39,037 nt of DNA, from NCBI GenBank assembly GCA_022448665.1, contig JAKUUO010000006.1, positions 1 to 39,037 on the forward strand, written 5' to 3'. Under the pieces are notes generated by a model. The model was not told where the DNA came from. It worked only from the letters and a program-made list of their open reading frames with translations, and searched no databases. Below are positions 24,265-33,178 of the stretch, piece by piece. Made by a program: the position numbers and the translations under genes. This DNA is from Candidatus Thalassarchaeum betae (GTDB lineage Archaea > Thermoplasmatota > Poseidoniia > Poseidoniales > Thalassarchaeaceae). Numbering within the stretch: position 1 is the stretch's first letter; each line of letters opens with the position of its first letter.

Positions 24265-25443
24265 TCAGATTAGCCCCAATTCGCGCCCGCACGACTCGAA
24301 CTTGCCCAGGACATCGTCGAGGTCCTCGCGGGTCAGTCCAGCGGACATCTGCGTTCTGACCCGGGCCTTGTCGCGCGCCACCATCGGGAACACAATGGCG
24401 CCCACCATGACTCCCGCCTTTCGCAGTTCCGCCGAGAGGTCCTGAGCCAGTCTACTCTCACCACACATCACGGGGATGATCGGTGTCTCGCTCACTCCGG
24501 TGTCGAAGCCCAGTGAATCGAGTTCGCCGCGGAAGTAACCTGTGTTCTCCCACAGCCTCTGCACGTGCTCGGGCTCTGACATCAGCACCTCTATCGCTGC
24601 CTTCTGGGCGGCGGCGACTCCGGGGGGCTGGCTGCCCGAGAGTAACCAGGAGCGGCTGTGATTGAGAGCGTGTCTGCGGACATCCTCGCTACCGGCGACG
24701 ATGCCTCCCTGCACGCCCAGAGCCTTGGAGTAGGAGCCAATCTCGAAGGTCACCCGGCCCTGCAGACCGAAGTGCGCGACGATGCCACGGCCCTCGCCGA
24801 GGACGCCCTCGCCGTGGCAGTCGTCGACGAACACCATCGCATCGTGATCGTCTGCGAGCTCGGTAATCTCGTCAAGCAACGCGACGTCGCCGTCCATGCT
24901 GAACACGCCGTCGGTGATGATTAGTTTTCTCCCGCTCCCGGAATGCTCCTTCAGAACCTGCTCGAGTGCGGACATGTCGTTGTGCTGGTAGACGGCTCGC
25001 GAGGCCTTGGTCAAGCGGACGCCGTCAATGATGGAGCCATGGTTGAGCTCGTCGGAGATGATGATGTCCTCAGAGCCGCGCACCAGTGTCGGGATGAGAC
25101 CGACGTTCGCCGTGTATCCCGACGAGTAGATCAGCACCGCCTCGACCTGTTTGAACTGGGCACAGACTCGCTCCGCCTCCAAGTGGAGGTCGAGGGTGCC
25201 CGCGATGGCTCTGACCGAGCCCGAACCTGCCCCGTACTTCCTAGTGGCTTCGATGGAGGCTTCGACCACTTTTGGGTGGGTCGCGAGATTGAGGTAGTTG
25301 TTGGCCGAGAGCATGACCATCTCCTGACCGTCGATGATGCAACGCGGCTCGCTGGCCGACTGCAGCGTTGGAGGATTCCAGTCGAGTCCCTGCGAACGCA
25401 GTTGCTCGTAGCGCTCGCGCATCCACGACAGGTCAGCCGCCAT
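24265..25443 (-). CDS. kbl: Glycine C-acetyltransferase (2-amino-3-ketobutyrate CoA ligase)
   Basis: A PLP-dependent alpha-oxoamine synthase of 392 residues that links threonine breakdown to glycine and acetyl-CoA. Features include NNYLNLATHP, GAGSGSVRAIAGT, YSSGYTANVG, DELNHGSIIDGVR, VDDCHGEG and the PLP lysine Lys240 in GSYSKALGVQGG. The C-terminal domain includes TPIIPVMCGE. The length fits Kbl (about 398), while related serine palmitoyltransferase- and 8-amino-7-oxononanoate-type enzymes cannot be fully excluded. No threonine dehydrogenase gene is in the window. ATG 25443 is used; the frame extends 15 codons upstream. Confidence 0.87.
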   Translation of the reverse strand: MAADLSWMRERYEQLRSQGLDWNPPTLQSASEPRCIIDGQEMVMLSANNYLNLATHPKVVEASIEATRKYGAGSGSVRAIAGTLDLHLEAERVCAQFKQVEAVLIYSSGYTANVGLIPTLVRGSEDIIISDELNHGSIIDGVRLTKASRAVYQHNDMSALEQVLKEHSGSGRKLIITDGVFSMDGDVALLDEITELADDHDAMVFVDDCHGEGVLGEGRGIVAHFGLQGRVTFEIGSYSKALGVQGGIVAGSEDVRRHALNHSRSWLLSGSQPPGVAAAQKAAIEVLMSEPEHVQRLWENTGYFRGELDSLGFDTGVSETPIIPVMCGESRLAQDLSAELRKAGVMVGAIVFPMVARDKARVRTQMSAGLTREDLDDVLGKFESCGRELGLI

Positions 25444-25542
25444 GGCCCGCAAATACCGGTCAGGTTCATGGCTCCATCGGAACAACAAACCTGATTTTCA
25501 GCACCCGACTGCTTCATTTCCGATGCTGTTCACCGCCAAGTG

Positions 25543-26421
25543 ATGTCCGGCACCGGAGTGACACTGGTCTTGCTCGGTACAGCGCAGGACGGAGGCGTGC
25601 CCCATGCAGGGTGCTCGTGCCCGAGATGCATGGCTGCGCATGCGGACCACTCGCTGCGCAGGCACCCAGTCGCCTGCGGGATTAGAGGCAGTGACGGCAG
25701 TCTGCACCTGATTGAGGCGAGCCGCTCGCTGCCTGACCAGATGAGGCTGTGGGCCGAGGCCATCGGAGCGGACGGCGTGGCTCGGCCGGACACAGTCGCC
25801 CTTACGCACGTCCACTTGGGTCATATCGATGGTCTCGGTCAGTTCGGTGACGAGGTGATGGGTTGCTCCGGTTTGCCTCTGTTCGCGAGTCCCTCTGTGA
25901 TAGAGGAGCTTGGTAGTAGAGGCTCGCTATCGCCCTTCAGCCCATCTGAGGTCGCCTCGATGGAGCGGTTCCAGCCCAGCGCTGACTGCGGCTTCGAACT
26001 GGAGTTCGTTCCCGTCCCTCACAGGGACGAGCTCGCCGACACCCACGCAATCGTCATCAGGGGACCGATGCGTTCCCTGCTGTTCCTTCCCGATCACGAC
26101 GACTGGGGGCAGACGCTGGCAAGACACGGGGCGAATTCTGTGCGTCAGTGGCTGTCCGTCCTAGGCATCGACATCGCGCTTGTCGATGGTTCATTCTGGG
26201 ACTCGGAGGAGTTGCCTGGCCGAGATATGTCGCAGATACCACATCCAACGGTCACCGAGACCATAGCGAGGCTGGGCGAGAGGGTCGGGGAAGACCCTGA
26301 GATACACTTCATCCACCTGAATCATTCCAACCCACTCCTCGAGTCTGGCTCGAACCAGGGCGAGGAGGTCTCCGACCTAGGGTGGAACGTGGGCAGACAG
26401 GGCCAACACTTTGCGCTTTGA
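25543..26421 (+). CDS. PqqB-like metallo-beta-lactamase-fold protein
   Basis: A 292-residue MBL-fold protein. LLGTAQDGGVPHAGCSCPRC resembles the start of PqqB, whose Cys residues bind a structural zinc. The active-site motif is HVHLGH at residues 89-94, so the Asp of the normal HxHxDH is replaced by Gly93. Further His residues lie in PHRDE, FLPDHDDW and HLNHSNPL. No other pyrroloquinoline quinone genes are nearby, so it need not act in PQQ synthesis. ATG 25543 is used; a GTG lies one codon upstream. RibK follows in the same direction. Confidence 0.78.
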   Translation: MSGTGVTLVLLGTAQDGGVPHAGCSCPRCMAAHADHSLRRHPVACGIRGSDGSLHLIEASRSLPDQMRLWAEAIGADGVARPDTVALTHVHLGHIDGLGQFGDEVMGCSGLPLFASPSVIEELGSRGSLSPFSPSEVASMERFQPSADCGFELEFVPVPHRDELADTHAIVIRGPMRSLLFLPDHDDWGQTLARHGANSVRQWLSVLGIDIALVDGSFWDSEELPGRDMSQIPHPTVTETIARLGERVGEDPEIHFIHLNHSNPLLESGSNQGEEVSDLGWNVGRQGQHFAL

Positions 26422-26465
26422 TTCACAATGCCGAACATTATGAGCGGCCGCCGCGCGGCAGTCGC

Positions 26466-26900
26466 GTGCATCTGCAGGGGGTCGTAGCGAGCGGTCTTGG
26501 CCGGGCCCATGTGTTCATGGCCCAGCCGCACTACCAGAACCAGTTCAAGAGAGTACTAGGAGCGGGCGCCTGGCCTGGCACACTCAACATCAGTCTGTAC
26601 GGCGACAACCTCGCCGAGTACAAGAGCCTGAGAGTCCTAGCGGGCCTCGAAGAGGGAGAGGGAGCAGAGGGGGCGAAGCCGCTCCGCATCCTCGGTTTCG
26701 AGCGAGACGGGCGCTCGTTCGGCGGCGCGACCGCGTTCGAGGCCGAGATAACCAGGGGCGGTGATGAGTGGATTGAGTGCGCCGTCCTCATCCCCGACCT
26801 GACTCGTCACACCGAGACCGCCGAGGTGATATCGTCGTCGTTCCTACGCGAGGCTCTGCCCTGCGAGGACGGTGACGAGGTCGGGATTCGACTCAGTTGA
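26466..26900 (+). CDS. ribK: CTP-dependent riboflavin kinase, archaeal type
   Basis: Converts riboflavin to FMN with CTP as phosphate donor. Family motifs are HLQGVVASGLGRAHVFM, HYQNQFKRVLG, and AWPGTLNISLY in the CTP/flavin site. The C-terminus LREALPCEDGDEVGIRL is also typical. From GTG 26466 the product is 144 residues, close to the archaeal RibK size. The frame is open upstream (TTG 26418, overlapping the MBL stop), but those residues do not resemble RibK. The end overlaps the convergent truA gene by eight bases. Confidence 0.84.
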   Translation: MHLQGVVASGLGRAHVFMAQPHYQNQFKRVLGAGAWPGTLNISLYGDNLAEYKSLRVLAGLEEGEGAEGAKPLRILGFERDGRSFGGATAFEAEITRGGDEWIECAVLIPDLTRHTETAEVISSSFLREALPCEDGDEVGIRLS

Positions 26901-27768
26901 GTCGCTTCAGCCACTCGCGCTCCAGCAGCGTCGCCATCTCGAGTCGGGCGAGAGCGAGCCATCTCGTGTGCTCGCGCGAGTCCCTTGGCGGTGTCGAGAA
27001 CCAACTGGTATCCGGCATCGAGCCATCGGTCATGCCATCGGACTCCTCGTTCTCGATGGCCCACAGCATCAATCCGTCCGAGGGTGAGCGCCCCAGATCC
27101 AAGGGGACCTCGGGGTTCTCTAGGGCCGAGCGGATATCATCCAGAGTGTTCCTTCCGGAGACGGCCCCGGAGACGGCACTGGCTATCCTGCGGACTTGGT
27201 TCCATAGGAACGCCTGGGACTTCACCGAGATACCGATAACCCTGCCGTCGGAAGACATCCAGGGGACGCACTCGTCCACGGTCCTGACCGGATTCTTTTT
27301 CTCCTCCAATCTGCATAGGTTGGTGAAGTCATGATGGCCCTCTATCAGGGAGCAGGCCTCGTTGAACAGTTTCTCATCCACCTCTTGGGGCCAATCTGAA
27401 ATAACCTCCGTGCGGTATAGGTAGTGCCTCGAGGAGGAATGCCTGATACGCGTGACCTGAGGGATTTCCCTCGCCTTCCAGACCACCATCCCTATGGGCA
27501 GGTTGTTGTTCATCGCCCTGAGCAGATTACCCTCCTCAATCGACCCAGACACAGAGCTGGGCAGGTCGATTCGAGCGAGGTTCATCCTCACGCTTACGCC
27601 AGCATCTGTGCGACTGGATATCTCCAGGCAACTCTCGCTCCACCATCCGAGCCTCTCCAAGGCCAGTCTCAGAGAGCCTTCGACGGTCCTGATCCCGGGT
27701 TGGACCTGAGAGCCATGGAATGCATCTCCATGGTAGCCGAAAGCGACCATCACACGGTCGCTTTCCAA
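26893..27768 (-). CDS. truA: tRNA pseudouridine synthase A
   Basis: Makes pseudouridine at positions 38-40 of tRNA. The 291-residue protein has GYHGDAFHGSQVQPG, the catalytic Asp55 in SSRTDAGVS, HSSSRHYLYR and the C-terminal QAFLWNQVRRIASA-VSGAVSG motif. The start appears to be TTG 27768: GGGGGAG lies five bases upstream, and it keeps the first beta-strand, which ATG 27750 would truncate. It lies 14 bases after the TPR gene, at the end of the long minus-strand run. Confidence 0.89.
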   Translation of the reverse strand: MESDRVMVAFGYHGDAFHGSQVQPGIRTVEGSLRLALERLGWWSESCLEISSRTDAGVSVRMNLARIDLPSSVSGSIEEGNLLRAMNNNLPIGMVVWKAREIPQVTRIRHSSSRHYLYRTEVISDWPQEVDEKLFNEACSLIEGHHDFTNLCRLEEKKNPVRTVDECVPWMSSDGRVIGISVKSQAFLWNQVRRIASAVSGAVSGRNTLDDIRSALENPEVPLDLGRSPSDGLMLWAIENEESDGMTDGSMPDTSWFSTPPRDSREHTRWLALARLEMATLLEREWLKRLN

Positions 27769-27782
27769 GGGTACTCCCCCGA

Positions 27783-28331
27783 TTACTCCTCTTTAGCGAG
27801 GTACTCGACGGCCTCGTCAGCTGACGGGAATCCGAGTCCGAGCAAAGCGAATTCTATGGCCACTGGGACGAACTTCTGGGCGAAGGGGTGGCTTCGGTCG
27901 AAGTCGGTCTTGAGGTCGACGGCGTCAATCAGCATGCGAGCGGCCTCGTACAGGTGGAACGAGATGTCGACCTCATCGGAGGAGGCCCCGAGATCTCGTA
28001 GCTTCTGGAACTCGCGTACGGCCATCGGGATGCGGTCGAACTCGAGCAGCGCGTTGGCGTGAGCGGCTAGGTACTCCGCATTGTCAGGCTCCAGACCCGA
28101 GGCCTTGCGGAAGTAGGCGGCCACCTGTCCCTCGTTGATGCGGTCACCCCCCTTGTCGTCGATGTTGCCGTTCTGCTGAATCTCGAACAGTGCCGACTCG
28201 GCCCATCCGTGGTATCCCGCGGGGTCATCAGGATTGGCTTCGACATGGGAATCGAAAAGGGCCATCGCCCCCATGAAATCACCCTGTGTGATATGTTGGG
28301 CTGCTCTTGTGACTAAGTCCTCCTCACTCAT
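27783..28331 (-). CDS. TPR-repeat protein
   Basis: A 182-residue protein made of helical repeats of TPR type: AQHITQGDFMGAMALFDSHVEANPDDPAGYHGWAESALFE is a good first repeat, and FRKASGLEPDNAEYLAAHANALLEF resembles a second. There is no signal peptide. It is probably a cytoplasmic scaffold for protein contacts. ATG 28331 starts the repeat region; the frame extends 45 codons upstream without a good match. Its partner is unknown. Confidence 0.75.
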   Translation of the reverse strand: MSEEDLVTRAAQHITQGDFMGAMALFDSHVEANPDDPAGYHGWAESALFEIQQNGNIDDKGGDRINEGQVAAYFRKASGLEPDNAEYLAAHANALLEFDRIPMAVREFQKLRDLGASSDEVDISFHLYEAARMLIDAVDLKTDFDRSHPFAQKFVPVAIEFALLGLGFPSADEAVEYLAKEE

Positions 28332-28407
28332 TCCATTCCCCCGGTGACGCCTTGGTGGGCCCACTGTTATGAACGGTGCGGAAGGTGGGCTTGCGGGCCG
28401 AAGTGAC

Positions 28408-29592
28408 TCAGTGCAGAATACCCCAAGTGTGCTCGGCGTTGCCGTGTATCCACTCGTAGTCGTCAATACTGCGTAGGCCCTGCTCGTCGAGTATCGCGAT
28501 ACGTTCGACCTCGAGGGGGTACTCGTTGTACGTCAAGTGACTCACCATGCCCGCGCGCGTGGGCTGGTCGAAGGTCCAGCGTGCCCGTCCGCACGCGCGA
28601 ACCTCGATCGAAATCTGCGTACGGCCGTTCCATAGTCTGATTCTGAACTTCGGTAGGGGGTTGCCCTGATTGTCCCTCAGCGGCTCCTCGTCGTCTGGTT
28701 CGGCCACCTCGACCTCGCAGCGCGCGAAGTTCTCTGTCCTGCCACGCTTCGCGTCATGGAAGATCCCGGTCCCGATCGAAGGGGTGCGGAAGAAGTGTCG
28801 GCGACGCCATGGGGTGTCATCCATCGAGGTCATGCTAGGGGTGCTGTGTGGCATGAACCAGTCGATGTAGGAGCCGTCGTCGAAGTGCAGCATGCCCCAG
28901 TACCATGGGAAGGAGGGGGCCTGCACCGATACCTTCTGGAAATACGCGGTGCCCTCGAACTCCTCGTCGTCTACCTTGAGTTTGAGTTTGGTCCCCTGCA
29001 GCCTGAGGATATCATACCCCATCCCAAGCCCGTAGATGTTGTTCTTGTAGGTCAGGGTGCTAGGCGGGCCCCACCAAGGCTCAAGTTCAGCCTCGAATGA
29101 CGTAGGGGAGCCCTCGGCCCGTGCCTCGGCATCACTGGTGAGGCAAAGCCAGATGCTTTCGTTCCCGGGACGCATCCCCAACGAGAAGTCCTCGTCGAGT
29201 ATCGGGACTACCGCGCCCGCGCCCTCTCCTGTCCCCCTGCCGGGCCAGAGGGGGTGTTTGTCGTTCACAACGGCCATCCTGCACTCTCTGATTACCAGCG
29301 GTTCAAACATGCGCTTGCCGTCGTACCACCAAGCGCAGACCATCCCTGGTACGACGTGCCCACCGTGCTCATCCACGGACATTCGCGAGCCGGGCTTCCA
29401 CCAGTGTCCGCTGACGCGAATCGCTGGCGTCTCCTTGGTTGACCAGAGAATCATCAGCTGGCGCGAGCGCGTCGGGATATCCGGGTCGGGAACGTACATG
29501 ATGACCCAATACCACCACCATGAGAGGCGGGGGATTGGCGGCATTATGTCGAGGCGCCACAGTGAGGACAAATCGCCTACGAACTTCTCCAT
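28408..29592 (-). CDS. Large protein of unknown function, Trp-rich
   Basis: A 394-residue protein in the run after the ABC cassette, starting 12 bases after the last permease. It is rich in Trp, Tyr and acidic residues, with WWWYW near residue 25, HWWKPG, YWGMLHFDDGSYIDWF and many short hydrophobic strands, which suggests a beta-rich fold. It vaguely recalls the AttH/CrtC-like lipocalin family (carotenoid 1,2-hydratase), which would be notable beside phytoene synthases in the genome, but the similarity is weak. No signal peptide was seen. The function is unassigned. Confidence 0.65.
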   Translation of the reverse strand: MEKFVGDLSSLWRLDIMPPIPRLSWWWYWVIMYVPDPDIPTRSRQLMILWSTKETPAIRVSGHWWKPGSRMSVDEHGGHVVPGMVCAWWYDGKRMFEPLVIRECRMAVVNDKHPLWPGRGTGEGAGAVVPILDEDFSLGMRPGNESIWLCLTSDAEARAEGSPTSFEAELEPWWGPPSTLTYKNNIYGLGMGYDILRLQGTKLKLKVDDEEFEGTAYFQKVSVQAPSFPWYWGMLHFDDGSYIDWFMPHSTPSMTSMDDTPWRRRHFFRTPSIGTGIFHDAKRGRTENFARCEVEVAEPDDEEPLRDNQGNPLPKFRIRLWNGRTQISIEVRACGRARWTFDQPTRAGMVSHLTYNEYPLEVERIAILDEQGLRSIDDYEWIHGNAEHTWGILH

Positions 29593-29604
29593 CGAGCGAC
29601 CGCC

Positions 29605-31215
29605 TCACATTATCTCTCGGTTCTTGAAGCTGGACTGCCCGATGCCAATCATTCCAAGGGTAATCACCAGCAGAACGGCGATGCTGACCAGGAGGGCTAC
29701 CACCGGGCTCTGGGTCTCGAGCGTGTGGACCGGAGGCTGCCAGAAGAACGGGAGAGGTGAGTCGAACCCGAAGGCGTCAGCCATCTGCGAGTACTGCAGG
29801 GTGTCGGGCCATGCAATGAGTACGATGGCGTCTATCATCTGCAAGGCCCAGTGGGATACTGACAGCATCGGCACATTCGCTGAGGGCAAGGTCAACGTGA
29901 AGAAGCCCATGATGAACTCCCAGACTCCCAGAATAATGCACATGTAGACGCCGTACTTGGGGAATATCAGGCCCAACGTGTTGTACATCGCCCCATAGGC
30001 TGCTAACACCAGTATGGTCGCGAGACCGATTCCCAGCCAAACGGGAAAGTCGGACAGCCGTATCAGGCTCTCGCCCGGCCCTATGAGCGAGGTAATCAGC
30101 GCCATCAGCAGCACCAGCACGAGGATGTAGGTGCCTGTCAGAAGCAGATAGCCGAGTAACCGGTAGAGGATGAACTCGGCGCGGTGGATCGGCTTCGAGA
30201 GCAGGTAGTGAAGTGTGCCGTTCTCGGTCTCGTCCCTCACCAGGCCAAGAGCGAGGAACAACGGGATGAAGATCCCGAGCAGCATCACGAAGGCCATCTT
30301 TCCGGTCCCGATAATGAAGGTCCTGTGTGATGACTCGCCGACGTACTCGCCCTCCGCGGGATCCTCATTCACATTGAAATCCGCACGAATATCGATAATC
30401 TCGTCGCCGTCGGCGTCGAGGATCCAAATCACGTCACAGGGGATGCCGTTGTTGTTGTCGTCATTCATCAACAGCAAGCAGTCGCCGTCGTCGTCGATCT
30501 CGGTGCCGATCTCGGAGACGTCCCTGCCGTCCCACAGGATACCGTCCTCGTCGATGTACATCGAGGCCGGGTCAGGTTCGACGTAGTACTCGTCGGTCAT
30601 GTGCCCCCACTCCATGCGGAGGTTATCGGGGACGTTGACTGACCCGGAGGCCTTGAATCTCCCACTGACGAAGTAGGAGCCGTCTTCGTAGATGCAGGCC
30701 TCGCCCCACTCCGGCCACCAGTCTTCGGTGACTTGCCCTTCAGGACAAGCCTCCACGTCCTCCCAGTCGATGATGCCCGACCAGCGGCTGCCGGAGTAGT
30801 CGGTGTCTAGCCAATCGGCCTCGAAGTAGCCCTCCCCATACCAAGTGTGGTTGCCAGAGTGGAATCTTGCCTCGTCGTTCCAGTCTATATCGCCGTCTGC
30901 CTCGTAGTAGCCGGAGCCTGGGTACTCGGTGCCGTCCCAGTCACTGGTTCCGAACTTATCCTCCTGGCCTCTAGGGTAGCCGTCTTTGTCCCAGTCCACG
31001 GAATCTCCGTCATCGTCGTAGGGCTCGTCCGTCTCCCTGATGGCGTCGACATAGAAAGCCAGCAGCAGGGCCATCACGAGAACGCCGACGGAGAGCACCA
31101 CCCATGTCGAGATGCGATGCCTGAGTTGCCTTACGGTGAACTCGGTTATCGCTCCGGCCTTGCGGTCGAGGCGCGTCCACACCGTCTCACTCAGCGCCCG
31201 GCCCTTCTCATCCAT
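29605..31215 (-). CDS. ABC-2 type permease with acidic extracytoplasmic insert
   Basis: A 536-residue membrane subunit. One helix (WVVLSVGVLVMALLLAFYV, about residues 37-56) is followed by a very acidic insert of roughly 240 residues with many Asp-x-Asp-x-Asp motifs (DDDGDSVDWDKDGY, EADGDIDWND, EIDDDGDC, LDADGDEI), then about five more helices from residue 305. LVRDETENGTLHYLLSKPIHR is the typical ABC-2 amphipathic region. ATG 31215 shares its first base with the ATPase stop (TGATG) and has a strong GGAGGTGAT site five bases upstream; a GTG lies one codon earlier. It should work with the ATPase at 31215-32156. Confidence 0.86.
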   Translation of the reverse strand: MDEKGRALSETVWTRLDRKAGAITEFTVRQLRHRISTWVVLSVGVLVMALLLAFYVDAIRETDEPYDDDGDSVDWDKDGYPRGQEDKFGTSDWDGTEYPGSGYYEADGDIDWNDEARFHSGNHTWYGEGYFEADWLDTDYSGSRWSGIIDWEDVEACPEGQVTEDWWPEWGEACIYEDGSYFVSGRFKASGSVNVPDNLRMEWGHMTDEYYVEPDPASMYIDEDGILWDGRDVSEIGTEIDDDGDCLLLMNDDNNNGIPCDVIWILDADGDEIIDIRADFNVNEDPAEGEYVGESSHRTFIIGTGKMAFVMLLGIFIPLFLALGLVRDETENGTLHYLLSKPIHRAEFILYRLLGYLLLTGTYILVLVLLMALITSLIGPGESLIRLSDFPVWLGIGLATILVLAAYGAMYNTLGLIFPKYGVYMCIILGVWEFIMGFFTLTLPSANVPMLSVSHWALQMIDAIVLIAWPDTLQYSQMADAFGFDSPLPFFWQPPVHTLETQSPVVALLVSIAVLLVITLGMIGIGQSSFKNREIM

Positions 31216-32156
31216 CACGAATCACCTCCCACGAGGTAGCCCAGCAGCGACTCGAGGTTGTCGTCGGGGTTCTCAATCGAGGTCACGTTGGCCTTTGAAT
31301 TGACTATGACACGGGGCAGGATGGAATGAGCCTCAGAGAGATTGTTGGTCTGGATCTCCAACTGGCCCTCTTCAGGGAAGCTCACACCGTGGACCGGGTC
31401 CTCGGCAATGAACGCGGAGGCGAGTCTGCGAGGGTCGTCGCATGTCAGCAGTATCCGGTGAGGATGCTTGTCGAGCAGCCCTCTGATGGCGTGCAGGTTT
31501 CCGAGGGCGAGCAGCCTGCCGTTGTGCAGTATGACGATCTGCTCGGTAATGCGCTCTATCTCCTCGAGGATGTGGCTCGATATCAGCACGGTCTTGCCCT
31601 GCGAGCCAAGCTCGCGGATGACGCTCATGATGCTGGTCCGGGCGATCGGGTCGCAGCCGTGCAGCGGCTCGTCGAGGATGATGAGATCGGGGTCGTGCAC
31701 TAGTGCGTGGGCTATCTTGACGCGTTGCCTCATGCCCTTGCTGTACTTGCCTAGCTCCTTGTTCCGGACATCGGCGAGGCCGACGAAGTCGAGCACGTGC
31801 TCGGCTCTGGCCGTAGCCTCCTCGCGAGTCATGCCATGGAGCCTTGCCAGCGTGGTGACGAAGTCGAGCCCGGTCATCCAGTCGTACATCCTCTCGGACT
31901 CGCTGACGTATCCGACCCTGCGGTACGGAGCGGTGTTGGACCACGGGTCGATGCCGAACAGCCGGACACTGCCTTGGCTGGGTTTCAGCCGGCCCATCAG
32001 GAGTTTGAACAGGGTCGATTTGCCGGCTCCGTTGGGGCCAAGCACACCGGTCACGCCGCCATCGATGGCAAGAGAGACGTCGTTGAGGCCGATGACCTGT
32101 CCATACCACTTCGAGGCTTGATCCACCAAGACTGCAGGCGTCTTCGAATCACTCAT
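31215..32156 (-). CDS. ABC transporter ATP-binding protein (second pair)
   Basis: A 313-residue ABC-2 ATPase. Walker A is GPNGAGKST, signature YSKGMRQRVKIAHAL, Walker B LIILDEPLHGCDP, and the H-loop is in SSHILEE. The variant LHGCDP replaces the usual TNGLDP. After the ATPase domain come about 90 residues of partner-specific sequence. ATG 32156 follows a GGAGGTGA site at seven bases. It overlaps the preceding permease stop by four bases and is coupled to the following permease. Confidence 0.92.
   Translation of the reverse strand: MSDSKTPAVLVDQASKWYGQVIGLNDVSLAIDGGVTGVLGPNGAGKSTLFKLLMGRLKPSQGSVRLFGIDPWSNTAPYRRVGYVSESERMYDWMTGLDFVTTLARLHGMTREEATARAEHVLDFVGLADVRNKELGKYSKGMRQRVKIAHALVHDPDLIILDEPLHGCDPIARTSIMSVIRELGSQGKTVLISSHILEEIERITEQIVILHNGRLLALGNLHAIRGLLDKHPHRILLTCDDPRRLASAFIAEDPVHGVSFPEEGQLEIQTNNLSEAHSILPRVIVNSKANVTSIENPDDNLESLLGYLVGGDS
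31221..31229 (-). promoter_or_regulatory. Strong Shine-Dalgarno site for the insert-bearing permease
   Basis: GGAGGTGAT on the minus strand lies five bases before ATG 31215, inside the end of the ATPase gene. It supports ATG 31215 as the true start. An equally good site, GGAGGTGA at 32164-32171, precedes the ATPase start at 32156 by seven bases. Confidence 0.6.
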
Positions 32157-33178
32157 TCCCTCGTCACCTCCAGAGAGCTCACGCGTGCTGTCAGCAGCCC
32201 GATGCAAGCGGCGTTAATCGCCAATATCGAAACTATAGAGAAGGACAGCGGATGTTCGTAGTTCTGGTCTATTCCCAGCAGCCACTGACCGATGTGGGCG
32301 AGGCAGTCGTAGGGGCTTAGGATGTACAGGATGGAGGAGTCGAACTGGGTGTCGATCAGCAGGGCGAGCAGTTTGGTACCGTAAATCAGACCGAGGAAGG
32401 CGATGGCTGCGAAGAAGCGGCTCTGGCTGATGCTCGATAGTGCGAGCCCGATAGAGGTGTAGGTTATGACCACGAGGATGCCTGCCAGCAATCCCCCGAG
32501 GAACATCGGGAGGGTGTCGACGAGGTATGCCCACCCCTCGGCGTTGAAGATGATGGCCGTGGTGTAGTATACGAAGTACGACAGGACGATGACGAAACCC
32601 AGCACCACTGCCACGCTGAGGTACTTCATCGCGGTGTAGTCGAACCTCGTGACAGGCCTCGAGAAGTAGATGGCGCTGGTTCCGTTCCTGCGGTCGTCGG
32701 AGATCATCCCCCCTACCACCAAGGCGGTCAGAAGGGGCCAACAGCACAGGTTCCTAGGGAAGTAGCCCAGAACCTGGCCCCATAGGTTGTAGCGGTTGAT
32801 GCCCCACATCCTTGCAGTGAAATCGCCTATCTCGCCACCGCCGGAAAGCGAGGCGAGGAAGAGCATAAGCACGGGCGTCAGCGAGAACAGCAGTATGATG
32901 AGGATGGTCAGCCTCACCATCGGATGGTAGTGGCGGTGCCCCGTGCCTCTGAAGAGACCGTAGACATGATGCCTGAAGATGGCGTAGTTCCGTACCCACC
33001 TCGGGCCCAGTTCGCCCTCCCATGGACGGTAGGACTGATCGAATATCGCCCCTAGCGTTGCCTCCTTCTTGGCCACTATGGCCTGAGCCTCGTCGTCGCC
33101 ATCACCGGATCCGTAGGCAACCTCCATTCGGGTCTTGCCGCCTCCTATGTCGACCCCGTCATCACTCAGGCGGACCAC
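32153..33178 (-). CDS. ABC-2 type permease (first pair)
   Basis: A membrane subunit of about 341 residues. A cytoplasmic N-terminal region contains QSYRPWEGELGPRW, then six to eight hydrophobic helices follow, with ISDDRRNGTSAIYFSRPVTR as the ABC-2 cytoplasmic loop. The start is uncertain. GTG 33178 is used here and overlaps the ATPase gene by 17 bases, but its GTG lies within a GGAGGTG site. CTG 33169 would sit eight bases after GGAGG, and ATG 33127 follows AGGAGG by 13 bases. Confidence 0.86.
   Translation of the reverse strand: MVRLSDDGVDIGGGKTRMEVAYGSGDGDDEAQAIVAKKEATLGAIFDQSYRPWEGELGPRWVRNYAIFRHHVYGLFRGTGHRHYHPMVRLTILIILLFSLTPVLMLFLASLSGGGEIGDFTARMWGINRYNLWGQVLGYFPRNLCCWPLLTALVVGGMISDDRRNGTSAIYFSRPVTRFDYTAMKYLSVAVVLGFVIVLSYFVYYTTAIIFNAEGWAYLVDTLPMFLGGLLAGILVVITYTSIGLALSSISQSRFFAAIAFLGLIYGTKLLALLIDTQFDSSILYILSPYDCLAHIGQWLLGIDQNYEHPLSFSIVSILAINAACIGLLTARVSSLEVTRE

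Noticed and set aside
26382..26465. Longer RibK from an upstream start
   Set aside because: These codons overlap the end of the MBL gene and do not match the RibK family, which begins at about GTG 26466.
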